DNA of 64,000 bases from Skermanella stibiiresistens SB22 (GCF_000576635.1 NZ_AVFL01000006.1:1-64000), one strand, 5' to 3'. Numbered from the stretch's first letter, positions 8,543-18,649 are shown. Made by a program: numbers and translations. Notes: generated by a model from the letters alone, not told the origin.

Positions 8543-9391
8543 TCAGTCGATGAACACGGAATCGGCGTCGATCCCGCTTCTCGGCACGGCATGCTGCGTC
8601 CACCCGAGATTGGCGGAAAGCCGGTCCGCCGCCCGCAGCACCGCGTTCACCACCTGCGTCTCGCGTTCCGGCGTGTTGGCCGCCACCAGCATCGAAACCG
8701 AGATCGCCGCGCGGGCGATACCATCACGGTCCAGCACTGGCGCCGCGATGCAGCGAACCCCAAGAGCGCTCTCCTCGTCGTCGACCGCGTAGCGTCGCTC
8801 GCGGATCGTACGGAGTTCCGCCATCAGAGCATCGCGCCCGGTGATGGTCCTGGGAGTGACACGGGCGAACGGCTCGGCACCGAGCACCTCGTCGCAGCGC
8901 GATTCCCAGGACAGCGCCAGCATCGCCTTGCCAGCCGCCGTGCTATGCGCGGGCAGCCGCTCGCCCCAGCGCGCGCGCGCGCCGAGCGGACCTTCCGCCT
9001 CGGCGCGCTCGACATAGACGATGTCGGAATTATCGAGCACGGCGAGGCTCGTGCTCTGTCGCAGTTCACCCGAGAGACGGCTGAGCACGGCGCGCGCGGC
9101 CTCACCCAGGCCATTCTGGCGCAGATAGGACGAGCCGATCTCGAAGGCGCCGATGGCGATCCGGTAGACACCGGTCGAAGCGTCCTTCTCCACGAAATGA
9201 CGGGCGCGCAGCGTTTCCAGCAGCCGCAGGGCGGTGCTCGGCGACATGCTGGCGGCGCGGCTGATGTCGATCAGCGTCAGGTCTCCCCCTCGCGCGACGA
9301 GCGAGAGCAGAGTCAAACCCCGCTCGAGCGTGCGCGTCAGGGCCGGCTTGTCCGCTTCGCCTTCCCGCTCGGACTGACGCGGCCTACCCAC
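8543..9391 (-). CDS. IclR-family transcriptional regulator
   Basis: A 282-residue regulator with an N-terminal winged helix (LTRTLERGLTLLSLVARGG, LTLIDISRAASMSPSTALRL) and the C-terminal IclR effector domain (AHSTAAGKAMLA, AAPVLDRDGIARAAISVS). I choose the GTG at 9391, inside the end of the upstream hydrolase gene, because AAGGAG lies 8 bases before it; longer versions start in low-quality sequence. IclR proteins bind small acids and often regulate their own operon and a divergent one. The inverted repeat at 10275-10304 in the divergent promoter is a reasonable operator candidate. Confidence 0.88.
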   Translation of the reverse strand: MGRPRQSEREGEADKPALTRTLERGLTLLSLVARGGDLTLIDISRAASMSPSTALRLLETLRARHFVEKDASTGVYRIAIGAFEIGSSYLRQNGLGEAARAVLSRLSGELRQSTSLAVLDNSDIVYVERAEAEGPLGARARWGERLPAHSTAAGKAMLALSWESRCDEVLGAEPFARVTPRTITGRDALMAELRTIRERRYAVDDEESALGVRCIAAPVLDRDGIARAAISVSMLVAANTPERETQVVNAVLRAADRLSANLGWTQHAVPRSGIDADSVFID

Positions 9392-10242
9392 TGCAGAATC
9401 TCCTTCGCGATGACATCTTCGACTCCTGTATAGAGATAAGTCACTCCCGGCAACAGCTTGGTCTCCACCAGCGGACACGCGGTCAAGTTCTGCGCGGTGC
9501 TGTGCAGCAATTGCTGATTATCCTGACCGACGCGGACTTCCTTCTCGCCGAACCAGGCGATGAGGGGCACGCGGATACGCGTCAGCGCGGGCGGCTGCTG
9601 GCCGTCGCCGTAGAGGTCGTGGTGAAGCCGCTCGCGGGCGACCAGAACCTGCGCGCTCACCGTACTGGGAATGACGCCGGGCCGCGCGCCCCAGGGCAGC
9701 AGGTCGGTACCGCGCCCTTCCTCGACCATCCGCTTGGCGAGCGCGTGATATTCCGGCTTCAGCAGGTCGCGCACGATGGAGGCGCAGGAGGCGAGAATGA
9801 TTCCGCGCACCATCGGCTCATTCCGGCTGGACAGGTGGTGGATGATCTTCGAGCCACCGAAGCCGTGCCCGGCGAGGACGACGTTCCCATAGCCCTCCGC
9901 TTCCGCGAATCGCAGCCAGCCTTCGAGATCGGCCGGGCACTCGTGGAGCAGTTCCCATCCCGACCCTGCGAGCTTCAGCCCGTTCTCGCCGCGCATCCAC
10001 GCGCCGAAGTCATGGCCGCGCGTATTGGCGGTGAGGAAAGCCACCCGCGGGCCCGCCACCGCGCGGCCAATCGCGACGTATTCCGGCTCGCAGAACTGCA
10101 GGTGAATACCGTGCAGCCAGATCACCAGCGTCCGCGCGCGCTCGCCCTCCGGCTCGAACAGCACGCCAGCATGGCTGTAACTGTCGGTCGTCGCGGCGAA
10201 GACCACCCGCTCCGAGATCTTCTTCGTGGCTCGAGTCCCCAT
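9337..10242 (-). CDS. Alpha/beta-hydrolase-fold protein lacking the usual nucleophile
   Basis: A 301-residue protein with the alpha/beta-hydrolase layout: an oxyanion-side motif VIWLHGIHLQF, a nucleophile-elbow position VVLAGHGFGGSKIIHHL, and a C-terminal TYLYTGVEDVIAKEIL. In relatives the elbow reads GHSxGG and the last motif carries the catalytic His (as HxYTG). Here the Ser is Gly and the His position reads Thr-Tyr-Leu, so a classic Ser-His-Asp hydrolase mechanism looks impossible. The start at 10242 (MGTRATKKIS) is preferred because upstream sequence is poor. It is first in the minus-strand operon with iclR and the cyclase gene. Confidence 0.72.
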   Translation of the reverse strand: MGTRATKKISERVVFAATTDSYSHAGVLFEPEGERARTLVIWLHGIHLQFCEPEYVAIGRAVAGPRVAFLTANTRGHDFGAWMRGENGLKLAGSGWELLHECPADLEGWLRFAEAEGYGNVVLAGHGFGGSKIIHHLSSRNEPMVRGIILASCASIVRDLLKPEYHALAKRMVEEGRGTDLLPWGARPGVIPSTVSAQVLVARERLHHDLYGDGQQPPALTRIRVPLIAWFGEKEVRVGQDNQQLLHSTAQNLTACPLVETKLLPGVTYLYTGVEDVIAKEILQWVGRVSPSGKAKRTSRP

Positions 10243-10274
10243 ATCGTTTTCATCCAATGAAATTTGTTTTCGCT

Positions 10275-10304
10275 GATTGACATGATCCAATTGCCTTGTC
10301 AATC
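10275..10304. promoter_or_regulatory. Inverted repeat, candidate IclR operator
   Basis: GATTGACA at 10275-10282 and TGTCAATC at 10297-10304 form perfect 8-base arms separated by 14 bases. The repeat lies between the divergently transcribed hydrolase-iclR-cyclase operon and the enolase-ABC operon. Its position fits a shared regulatory site, and IclR is the nearest regulator. No binding evidence is available. Confidence 0.4.
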
Positions 10305-10390
10305 TCTCCCTCAACAACGAGACGGCGGATAACCGTCGATAGCCAGGATCGCGCGCGCAGCGCGGCCCACCGCCTGGGAGGGCGCCAACG

Positions 10391-11479
10391 ATGAAGATCG
10401 TCAAGGCCGACGTCGCCTACTATCAGTGGCCTCGTCCTCAGCCGATTACCAACGGCCTGCACACCTATACCGACGTCACGCTCGGCGTGGTCAAGGTGAC
10501 CACCGACCAAGGCATCACCGGCATCGGCATTTCCGGCGCCAAGCCCGGCGAGAAACAGTTCATCTCGACCTTCTGCGAACAGATCATCGGCATGGATCCG
10601 TTCATGAGCGAACTGGTCTGGGCGAAGCTGTTCAACCCGAAGATCTCCGGCCGCCGCGGCCTCGAAACCCGCGCTCTCTCGGCCATCGATTTCGCGCTGT
10701 GGGACATCAAGGCGAAGGCCGCGAGCCTGCCGCTCCATGTCCTGCTCGGCGGTTTCCGCAAGAATATCGCGACCTACGTGACGGGCGGCTACTACACGCC
10801 GGGCAAGGGTCTCGACGGTCTCGGCGAGGAAATGGCCGGCTATGTCGAGCGCGGCGCCCGCGCGGTGAAGATGAAGGTCGGCGCGCTCTCGCCCCGCGAC
10901 GACGCCGCCCGCGTGAAACTGGTGCGCGAGGCCATCGGGCCGGACGTCAAGCTGATGGTCGATGCCAACTGCGCCTATCGCTACTACGACGCCATCACCT
11001 TCGGCCGCATGGTCGTGGATCACGACGTATTCTGGTTCGAGGAGCCGGTGCAGCCGGACGACTACGAAGGCATGCGCAAGATCGCGCGGGCTGTGCCGGT
11101 CACCATCGCCTCGGGCGAGAACGAGTACACCAAGCACGGTTTCCGCGACCTGATCGCGACGCAGGCCGTCGGCATCCTCCAGCCCGATGCGCGCTACACT
11201 GGCGGCGTCACCGAGTTCATGAAGATCGCCGCGATGGCGCAGGCCCACGGCCTCGACATATGCCCCCATGGCGACCAGCAGACCCATCTTCACCTGCTCG
11301 CCGCGATCCCGAATGGCTTGATGATCGAGTTCTACCCGAAGGAATTCGATCCGATGTGGGGCAACGTCTACGTCAACACGCCCGACATCAACGCGGACGG
11401 CACGGTCACGGTGCCCGAGGTTCCGGGCAACGCCTGCGATCCGAACGAACAGGAACTCGCGAAATACCGGGTCGGCTGA
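10391..11479 (+). CDS. Enolase-superfamily racemase/dehydratase (MR/MLE), copy 1
   Basis: A 362-residue enzyme of the mandelate racemase/muconate-lactonising group. The C-terminal barrel carries the KxK motif (K160, K162 in AVKMKVG), metal ligands D191 (MVDANCAY), E217 (WFEEPV) and E243 (ASGENEY), then D266 and H293 (CPHGDQQ), the His-Asp dyad of the MR subgroup. It should abstract the alpha-proton of a carboxylate substrate. GGGAGG precedes the ATG at 10391. It leads an operon with a binding protein, permease, ATPase and a second enolase-family enzyme, so the imported ligand is probably an acid sugar or related hydroxy-acid. Confidence 0.85.
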   Translation: MKIVKADVAYYQWPRPQPITNGLHTYTDVTLGVVKVTTDQGITGIGISGAKPGEKQFISTFCEQIIGMDPFMSELVWAKLFNPKISGRRGLETRALSAIDFALWDIKAKAASLPLHVLLGGFRKNIATYVTGGYYTPGKGLDGLGEEMAGYVERGARAVKMKVGALSPRDDAARVKLVREAIGPDVKLMVDANCAYRYYDAITFGRMVVDHDVFWFEEPVQPDDYEGMRKIARAVPVTIASGENEYTKHGFRDLIATQAVGILQPDARYTGGVTEFMKIAAMAQAHGLDICPHGDQQTHLHLLAAIPNGLMIEFYPKEFDPMWGNVYVNTPDINADGTVTVPEVPGNACDPNEQELAKYRVG

Positions 11480-11536
11480 GCGCGGCCGGCAACTAGAACC
11501 GTCGATGAAAAATCACGGCGTTCAAGGGAGGAAGTC

Positions 11537-12643
11537 ATGAAGAAGCTGCACGCGGCCATAGCCGCCGCCGGCCTGCTGCTGTCGTCGTTCGCCACGGCGC
11601 GGGCGGCGCCACCGTCCTACTACCCACCGGAATATTCCCAGATCATCGAAGCCTCGAAGAAGGAGAGCGGCCTCACCGTCTACTCCAACATCGCGCTGTT
11701 CAACTGGGATCCGATCGTCGCCGGGTTCAAGGAGGAATACCCTTGGATCAAGGTCGAGCCGACCGACCTCAACGCCAATGAGGTGTTCGAGCGCTACTAT
11801 GCCGACCAGGGCGCCAAGACCCGCTCGGCCGACATCCTGCTCTCCGCCGCGCCGCTGGCCTGGCTCGATTTCATGCCAAAGAACATGTTCGAACCCTACC
11901 AGTCGCCGGAAATCTCGAAGATCCCGGCGTGGTCGGTGCCTCAGCCGGGTGTCTACACGGTCTCGACCGATCCGTTCGTTCTCGCCTGGAACAAGCTCGT
12001 CCTGCCACAGGCCCAGTGGCCGAAATCCATGCAGGACATCGTGAACGTGGCGAGCGCCAATCCGGGTGAGTTCAACCGCCGGCTCGGCACCTATGCGCCG
12101 AACGCCAGCGCGTTCACACAGGCCATCTTCTATGGTCTGGTGAAACTGCGCGGCGAGACCGCCTATGGTTGGTTCGACAAGATCGGGCCGATGTCCGACG
12201 TCTACCGTACCGCCGGCCCGATCGTGGAGAAGATCACCTCGGGCGAATACGTCATCGGCTATCTTGTTTCCTCGCAGGCCGTGCTCGGCCTGTTCAAGGA
12301 TCCCAATCGCGAGAAGTTGATCGGCTGGGGCCTGCCGACCGACGGCACCGTGATCAACATGCGCAACATGGCGATCACCAAGTCGGCCGCGAACCCGAAC
12401 TCGGCCAAGCTGATGATCGACTTCCTGCTGTCGCAGAAAGGTCAGACGGCGGTCGGCAAGGGCGGCCTCGTCTCCTACCGCGCCGACGTGACCGATCCGG
12501 CCGCGATGCCTGGCGGACTGACCTATGACCGCATCGTCGAGAAGGTCGGCGAAGCGAACATCGCGCGTGTCTCCCTCGATCCGGCGATGCTCAAGGGCGT
12601 GCCGGAAATCGCACCCCGGCTGGACAGCGCGTTCAAGAAGTGA
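11537..12643 (+). CDS. ABC importer periplasmic binding protein (iron/spermidine type)
   Basis: A 368-residue extracellular solute-binding protein. It opens with a clear Sec signal (MKKLHAAIAAAGLLLSSFATARA, cleavage after ARA). The mature part starts with a region typical of the FbpA/PotD-like cluster: ESGLTVYSNIALFNWDPI, then KEEYPWIKVEP. GGGAGG lies just before the ATG. The companion permease and ATPase follow. Family members bind ferric iron, phosphonates, thiamine or organic acids; the enolase-family neighbours favour an organic acid here. A strong hairpin follows the gene. Confidence 0.87.
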   Translation: MKKLHAAIAAAGLLLSSFATARAAPPSYYPPEYSQIIEASKKESGLTVYSNIALFNWDPIVAGFKEEYPWIKVEPTDLNANEVFERYYADQGAKTRSADILLSAAPLAWLDFMPKNMFEPYQSPEISKIPAWSVPQPGVYTVSTDPFVLAWNKLVLPQAQWPKSMQDIVNVASANPGEFNRRLGTYAPNASAFTQAIFYGLVKLRGETAYGWFDKIGPMSDVYRTAGPIVEKITSGEYVIGYLVSSQAVLGLFKDPNREKLIGWGLPTDGTVINMRNMAITKSAANPNSAKLMIDFLLSQKGQTAVGKGGLVSYRADVTDPAAMPGGLTYDRIVEKVGEANIARVSLDPAMLKGVPEIAPRLDSAFKK

Positions 12644-12649
12644 GTTCCC

Positions 12650-12682
12650 GCGGGACCGGGCGCATCCCCCGCCCGGTCCCGC
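12650..12682 (+). terminator. Intercistronic stem-loop after binding-protein gene
   Basis: Perfect 13-base arms GCGGGACCGGGCG (12650-12662) and CGCCCGGTCCCGC (12670-12682) with a 7-base loop. It lacks a U-tract and lies inside the operon, so it more likely limits read-through or protects the upstream mRNA end, giving more binding protein than membrane components. Confidence 0.65.
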
Positions 12683-12771
12683 ATCCTCAGCCTTTTGCCG
12701 TCGCGTCTGCCGCCTAGCCTCTTTCGCCGCGGCGCCAGCTTGCCTGAGCACACGGCTGCCGGAGACCCGGA

Positions 12772-14436
12772 ATGAGAATTTTCAACCTGCGCGGGACCAC
12801 ATTCGTCTTCTGCGTGGTCCTCTTCCTGTTCCTGATCTCGCCCGTCATCCCGATCGTCTATCAGGCGTTCCTGGACAAGCCGATCTACGACGCCACCGGC
12901 ACGCTGGGGCTGGGGAATTTCTCCCGCCTGTTGCGGGACGGCGCGTTCCTCGAGGCGACAGAGAACACCTTCTACTTCGCCGCGCTCTCGACGGTGATCT
13001 CGCTCGCCCTGGGCCTTGCGCTGAGCCTGCTGTTCGAGCGAGTGAACCTGCCGCTGCGGAAGACACTGCGCCTGCTGTTCCTCGCGCCGATCTTCATCTC
13101 GCCACTGATCCTGTCCTTCGCGTGGTCGATGCTGTACGGGCCGGGCGGCTACGTCTCGCTGTTCATGCGGGCCAATCTCGGCTTTGGCCTGCCAAACCTG
13201 TACTCGATCGAAGGCATGAGCCTGATCGCCGGCCTTTCGCAGGCGCCAATCAGCTACCTGTTCTTCGCCGCCGCCGCCGCGAACATTCCCAATGATCTGG
13301 AGCGTTCCGCGCGCATTTCCGGTGCGGGCCCGCTGCGCACGATCGCGACCATCGTCATCCCGCTGCTGAAGCCGGCGATCCTGTCCTGCGCGGTGCTGAA
13401 TTTCATGCTGGTGGTCGACCTGCTGGCCGTGCCGCTGATCATTGGCGAGCCGGCGCGCATTCAGGTGCTGGCAACCTACCTCTACACGAAGGGGCTGATC
13501 GCGGCGCAGGTGGATTATGGCATCGTCGCAGCCGCGGCCGTCTTCATGATCATCGTGGTGCAGCTACTCGTCTGGGTGCAGACCCGCTGGATCGGCGACA
13601 CGCGCCGCTACGTCACCGTCGGCGGACGGTCCGGACGCAGCGCCCGCGCGAAGCTCGGCGCGATGGGCTGGGTGATCACGGGCGTGATCGGACTTTTCGT
13701 CCTCGTCACCTCCATCGTCCCCACTGGCTTCCTCATCCTGCGGTCGTTCACCAGCCTGCTCTCCCCGCTCCTGCCCATCGCCGACGTGCTGACGCTGGCC
13801 AATTACGACGTCATCTTCTCACGCGAGCAGTATGTCCGCTCGATCTGGAACACGCTGATCATCGCCTCCGTGGGTGGCTTCGGCGCGCTGATCCTCACCT
13901 TCGTAGCCGCCGTGTTCGCTTACAGGACCTTGCCTTTCGCTCGAACGGTGATCGAGCAGGTGTCGGTCATTCCGCGCGCGGTGCCAGGCCTGGTCGTTGG
14001 TCTCGGCTTCTTCTACGCGGTGATGCTGATGCCCGGCGGCGACTGGCTGCGGCAGACCATCGTCATCCTGATGATCGCCTTCACCATCCGCTACTTCCCC
14101 ACCGGCTTCGGCGCCCTCACCCCCTCCTTCCTCCAGATCGGCTCGGATCTCGACCGCGCGGTGCGGGTATCGGGCGGCAGCCGCTGGGCGGCGGTGCGTG
14201 ATGTCACCCTGCCTCTGACAAAGACCGCATTGGTCGGCGCGTTCATGCTCTACTTCATCCACTTCTTCAAAGAATACTCGGCCGCCTCCTTCCTGTTCAG
14301 TCCGGGCACGGAAGTTATCGGCACGACAATGCTTCAGCTCAACCTTGTCGGCCATTTGGGCAGTCTCGCGGCGCTGGCGGTGATCCAGCTCGTGATCACC
14401 GTGCCCCTCGCCGTCTTCATCTACTCGCGGGGATAG
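12772..14436 (+). CDS. ABC importer permease, fused two-domain (FbpB-like)
   Basis: A 554-residue inner-membrane protein with about twelve predicted helices and two permease domains in one chain, as in ferric-iron-type importers. The two EAA-type cytoplasmic loops can be seen: ERSARISGAGPLRTIATIVI in the first half and DRAVRVSGGSRWAAVRDVTL in the second. These contact the ATPase. It follows the binding-protein gene after a hairpin and is 3 bases from the ATPase gene, so the three form one importer. Confidence 0.88.
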   Translation: MRIFNLRGTTFVFCVVLFLFLISPVIPIVYQAFLDKPIYDATGTLGLGNFSRLLRDGAFLEATENTFYFAALSTVISLALGLALSLLFERVNLPLRKTLRLLFLAPIFISPLILSFAWSMLYGPGGYVSLFMRANLGFGLPNLYSIEGMSLIAGLSQAPISYLFFAAAAANIPNDLERSARISGAGPLRTIATIVIPLLKPAILSCAVLNFMLVVDLLAVPLIIGEPARIQVLATYLYTKGLIAAQVDYGIVAAAAVFMIIVVQLLVWVQTRWIGDTRRYVTVGGRSGRSARAKLGAMGWVITGVIGLFVLVTSIVPTGFLILRSFTSLLSPLLPIADVLTLANYDVIFSREQYVRSIWNTLIIASVGGFGALILTFVAAVFAYRTLPFARTVIEQVSVIPRAVPGLVVGLGFFYAVMLMPGGDWLRQTIVILMIAFTIRYFPTGFGALTPSFLQIGSDLDRAVRVSGGSRWAAVRDVTLPLTKTALVGAFMLYFIHFFKEYSAASFLFSPGTEVIGTTMLQLNLVGHLGSLAALAVIQLVITVPLAVFIYSRG

Positions 14437-14439
14437 ACC

Positions 14440-15525
<1,086 letters not shown>

Positions 15526-15554
15526 AACCACGGCCACACGAACCGGAGGCGCGC

Positions 15555-16712
15555 ATGCGTATCGAAAGCATCGAACCCATCCTGCTCGACCGCTTCCTGT
15601 TCGTGCGGGTCACCACCGATACCGGCGTGACCGGCCTCGGCGAAGGCGGTGCGTGGGCGTTCCACGAGGCCACCGTCGGCGCGCTCGGTGTCTTTACCGA
15701 TTATCTGATCGGCAAGGATCCGCTGCTGATCGAACACCACTGGCAGTACATGTACCGCTCCACGCATTTTCGCGGCTCGGCGATCATGGCGGCGCTTTCG
15801 GCGATCGACATCGCGCTGTGGGACATCGCCGGCAAGCATTACGACGCCCCCGTTCACGCCCTGCTCGGCGGCAAGGTGCGCGACAAGGCGCGGTGCTATT
15901 TCCACGTCTACGGCACCACCAAGGAAGAGCTGTTCGCGGGCGTGAGGAATGCGCGCGAGGCGGGCTTCACCGCCGTGGGTCATCTCACGCCGTTCCTAGA
16001 TTCCCCGCGCGACGAGCCGTTCCACCAGTCCCACGCCCGAAAGATCGGCGACGCGGTCGACACCGTGCGGCGGTATCGCGAGATCGCCGGTCCCGACGTC
16101 GATCTGTGCATCGAGATCCACCGCCGCATGACACCTTACGAGGCGGTCCAGTTCGGCCGGGAAATCGAGCCCTACCGTCCGCTCTTCCTCGAAGACCCGG
16201 TCACGCCCGACAATTTCGACGAGACCGCCTATGTCGCCAGCAAGATCGGCATCCCCCTCGCGACCGGCGAACGACTGACCTCGCTGTGGGAATTCCAGAT
16301 GCTGATCGCGCGACAGGCCGTGCAGTTGCTGCGTCCGGACATCTGCATGGTCGGCGGCATATCGGGGGCGCGCAAGATCGCCACGCTCGCGGAGGCCTCG
16401 CATCTGGGCGTTGTGCCGCACAATCCGCTGAGCGTCGTCTCGACCGTCGCCTGCCTGCAGATCGCGGCCACCGCGCCGACTTTCGTGCTTCAGGAATTCC
16501 CCGCCGACATCTGGAGCGATCAGGCCAAGCGGCCAGACTTCGACCAGCTCGTCACCGGCGCCCCACGTCATGACGGGGCGGGTTTCCTCAACATCAGCGA
16601 CGCGCCTGGCCTCGGCATCGTCTTGCACCCGGACGCGCGGGACAAGTTTCCCTATCTCCCGCGCAAGCTGAAAACACGACTCCATCGCGACGGCTCGGTC
16701 GTGGACCAATAG
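15555..16712 (+). CDS. Enolase-superfamily dehydratase, galactonate/mannonate type, copy 2
   Basis: A 385-residue enzyme resembling acid-sugar dehydratases of the ManD/galactonate dehydratase group. The metal ligands are E187 (CIEIHRRMTPYEA, where Asp is usual, followed by a catalytic-type H189), E213 (FLEDPV) and E239 (ATGERL), with H289 in VPHNPLS. The Lys motif of the MR/MLE group is missing: the corresponding segment reads AVGHLTPF. I place the start at 15555 (MRIESIEPIL), where GGAGG lies just upstream. As the last gene of the operon it may act on the compound imported by the ABC system. Confidence 0.82.
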   Translation: MRIESIEPILLDRFLFVRVTTDTGVTGLGEGGAWAFHEATVGALGVFTDYLIGKDPLLIEHHWQYMYRSTHFRGSAIMAALSAIDIALWDIAGKHYDAPVHALLGGKVRDKARCYFHVYGTTKEELFAGVRNAREAGFTAVGHLTPFLDSPRDEPFHQSHARKIGDAVDTVRRYREIAGPDVDLCIEIHRRMTPYEAVQFGREIEPYRPLFLEDPVTPDNFDETAYVASKIGIPLATGERLTSLWEFQMLIARQAVQLLRPDICMVGGISGARKIATLAEASHLGVVPHNPLSVVSTVACLQIAATAPTFVLQEFPADIWSDQAKRPDFDQLVTGAPRHDGAGFLNISDAPGLGIVLHPDARDKFPYLPRKLKTRLHRDGSVVDQ

Positions 16713-16741
16713 CGGTGGGCGCGGAGCGGAGGGACACGGGC

Positions 16742-17458
16742 CTAGCCGACGTTCGCGCCCGTCTCCGCGACCCGCGCGCCGAGCAGATGCCCCGCCTTCT
16801 CGACCCGCACCAGCAGCCGGTCCCGTGCCTTGTCGAGATGGTCGAAGATCGCCTGGCTCGCTCCATCCGCGTCATGCGCCGCCAGCGCCTCGATGATCCG
16901 AGCATGCTCCGCGACCGTCGGCGCCCGGTCCTGATCGACATGAGCGTCCACCGTCTGTGCGACCGAGCGGACGATACGGGTGCGCACTTCGAGGAGTTGC
17001 ACCGCCTCGGGATTGTGCGCCAGATCGTGGATGACGTCGTGGAACTGGACATTCATGCCGATGACCGCCGAATTGTCCCCGGCGTTCACCGCCGCGATGT
17101 AGCGATCATGGATCGCCCGCATTCGATCGACATCGGCACCGCCGACATGTTGCGCCGCCCGGCGGGCCAGCATCGTCTCGATGCCGATGCGGATGTCGTA
17201 CATGTTGCAGATGTAGCGCTCGTTCAGTGCCTCGATACGGAACCCACGATGCGCGATCGAGACGAGGATGCCCTCACCCTCCAGCTGCCGCAGCGCCTCG
17301 CGGATCGGCATGTGACTGACATTGTAGCGCGAGGTGAGCATCTCGATCGTCAGATGATCGCCGGGCTGGAAGCCGTGGCCGATCAGGTCGCCGATGATCG
17401 CGCGCTTCACCCGCAGATAGGTCGGTTCGTTCAGCGGCGGCTTTGCGGGACTGGCCAT
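16742..17458 (-). CDS. GntR-family (FadR/FCD-type) regulator
   Basis: A 238-residue regulator: N-terminal winged helix (FQPGDHLTIEMLTSRYNVSH, MPIREALRQLEGEGIL) and an FCD ligand domain with His and Asp metal-site residues (NVQFHDVIHDLAHN, then TVAEHARIIEAL). FCD domains bind organic acids. The gene is divergent from the TctC-TctB-TctA-enolase operon, with the intergenic palindrome at 17517-17530 as the obvious operator. It probably represses both directions until an imported acid binds. Confidence 0.88.
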   Translation of the reverse strand: MASPAKPPLNEPTYLRVKRAIIGDLIGHGFQPGDHLTIEMLTSRYNVSHMPIREALRQLEGEGILVSIAHRGFRIEALNERYICNMYDIRIGIETMLARRAAQHVGGADVDRMRAIHDRYIAAVNAGDNSAVIGMNVQFHDVIHDLAHNPEAVQLLEVRTRIVRSVAQTVDAHVDQDRAPTVAEHARIIEALAAHDADGASQAIFDHLDKARDRLLVRVEKAGHLLGARVAETGANVG

Positions 17459-17502
17459 GTGAATTTCCCATCGGCGCGGAGCCTTCCGCGCCCAATACCA
17501 AA

Positions 17503-17530
17503 TTGACAGCTTTTGCTATTTGCGCAAATA
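17503..17530 (+). promoter_or_regulatory. Promoter with overlapping GntR operator candidate
   Basis: A consensus -35 element TTGACA lies at 17503-17508. The perfect 14-base palindrome TATTTGCGCAAATA (17517-17530) falls in the spacer and -10 region. The site sits between the divergent gntR and tctC genes. A repressor bound here would block transcription of the importer operon. Confidence 0.5.
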
Positions 17531-17616
17531 TCAAATCTACATCGACGCCATCCCGTGTTCGATCAGAGACCGGAGGGGCTTGACCCCAAAAATCCGGCAC
17601 AACGGAGGAAACCACC

Positions 17617-18576
17617 ATGTTCGCAGGCACTTCCCGTGCCGGGTTGGCGCTCGCCGCGACCCTGCTCACCAGCTTCGCCGCTCCCGCCTTCGCGCAATCC
17701 TACCCCACCAAGCCGATCGAAATAAACATCACCTACGGCGCGGGTGGCGGCGTGGACCTCAACTTCCGCGCTTTCGCGCCCTTCCTCGAGAAGGAGCTCG
17801 GACAGCCCGTGGTGATCGTGAACCGGGGTGGCGCCGGCGGAGTCACCGGATGGACATTCATCGCGCGCGCCAAGTCGGACGGCTACTCGCTCGGCAACTA
17901 CAACCTGCCCGCCCTCAGCGCGAACTTCGCCACCGGCGCCCTGCCCTTCGATCCGGTCACCCAGTTCGACTTCCTCGGACAGATCGCGTTCGATCCGGTC
18001 GTCGTCGCGGTGAGCGGCAAGAGCCCGTTCAAGAACATGACCGACGCCGTCGATCACATGAGGAAGAACCCCGGCGGCCTCTCCTACGCCGCGACCGGTA
18101 TCGTCTCGTCCGACGCGCTCACCGCGAAGTCGGTCGAGGTCGCGACCGGTGTGAAGTTCCGCATCGTGAATTTCGACAGCGGCAAGGAGGCGATCACCGC
18201 CGGTCTCGGCGGCCATGTCGACGCGGTCGGTCTCACCGTCTCCGAGGCGATACCCTATGTGAAGGACGGCAGCCTTCGCGTTCTCGCGGTCGGCGGCGAT
18301 GCCCGCGACCCGCAAATGCCCGACGTCCCAACATTCAAGGAGCTCGGCTACGACATCCAGTTCCAGGGCTCGGCCCGCGGTCTCGCCATCCCCGTTGGCG
18401 CCCCGCCGGAGGTGCTCGACAGGCTGAAGGCCGCGGTGAGGAAGATCGCGACCTCTTCCGGCTATCCGGAGAAGGCGGCGGAGCTCGGCCTCAAGGCGGT
18501 CTATGTCGCGCCGGAAGAGGTCAAGAAGACCGTCGGCTCGCAGGTCGAGTGGCTCAAGGCCAACCTGAAGCGCTGA
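17617..18576 (+). CDS. Tripartite tricarboxylate transporter binding protein (TctC/Bug)
   Basis: A 319-residue periplasmic receptor with a Sec signal ending in AAPAFA. The mature start SYPTKPIEINITYGAGGGVD is the Bug-family hallmark; the ligand-carboxylate-binding loop follows, with VNRGGAGGVTG next. Downstream blocks KNPGGLSYAATG and MPDVPTFKELGYD are also typical. GGAGG precedes the ATG. Family members bind citrate, aspartate, nicotinate or other carboxylates; the exact ligand cannot be read from sequence. Confidence 0.9.
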   Translation: MFAGTSRAGLALAATLLTSFAAPAFAQSYPTKPIEINITYGAGGGVDLNFRAFAPFLEKELGQPVVIVNRGGAGGVTGWTFIARAKSDGYSLGNYNLPALSANFATGALPFDPVTQFDFLGQIAFDPVVVAVSGKSPFKNMTDAVDHMRKNPGGLSYAATGIVSSDALTAKSVEVATGVKFRIVNFDSGKEAITAGLGGHVDAVGLTVSEAIPYVKDGSLRVLAVGGDARDPQMPDVPTFKELGYDIQFQGSARGLAIPVGAPPEVLDRLKAAVRKIATSSGYPEKAAELGLKAVYVAPEEVKKTVGSQVEWLKANLKR

Positions 18577-18589
18577 TCGCGCCGCGTGC

Positions 18590-18614
18590 CGGGGAGGCGC
18601 GCGCCGCCTCCCCG
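18590..18614 (+). terminator. Intercistronic stem-loop after tctC
   Basis: Arms CGGGGAGGCG (18590-18599) and CGCCTCCCCG (18605-18614) with a 5-base loop, just after the tctC stop. There is no U-tract. As with the ABC operon, it probably sets a higher level of binding protein than membrane subunits. Confidence 0.55.
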
Positions 18615-18649
18615 CCATCCCTGCCCTGGTCGATCTGATCGGTGACGTA

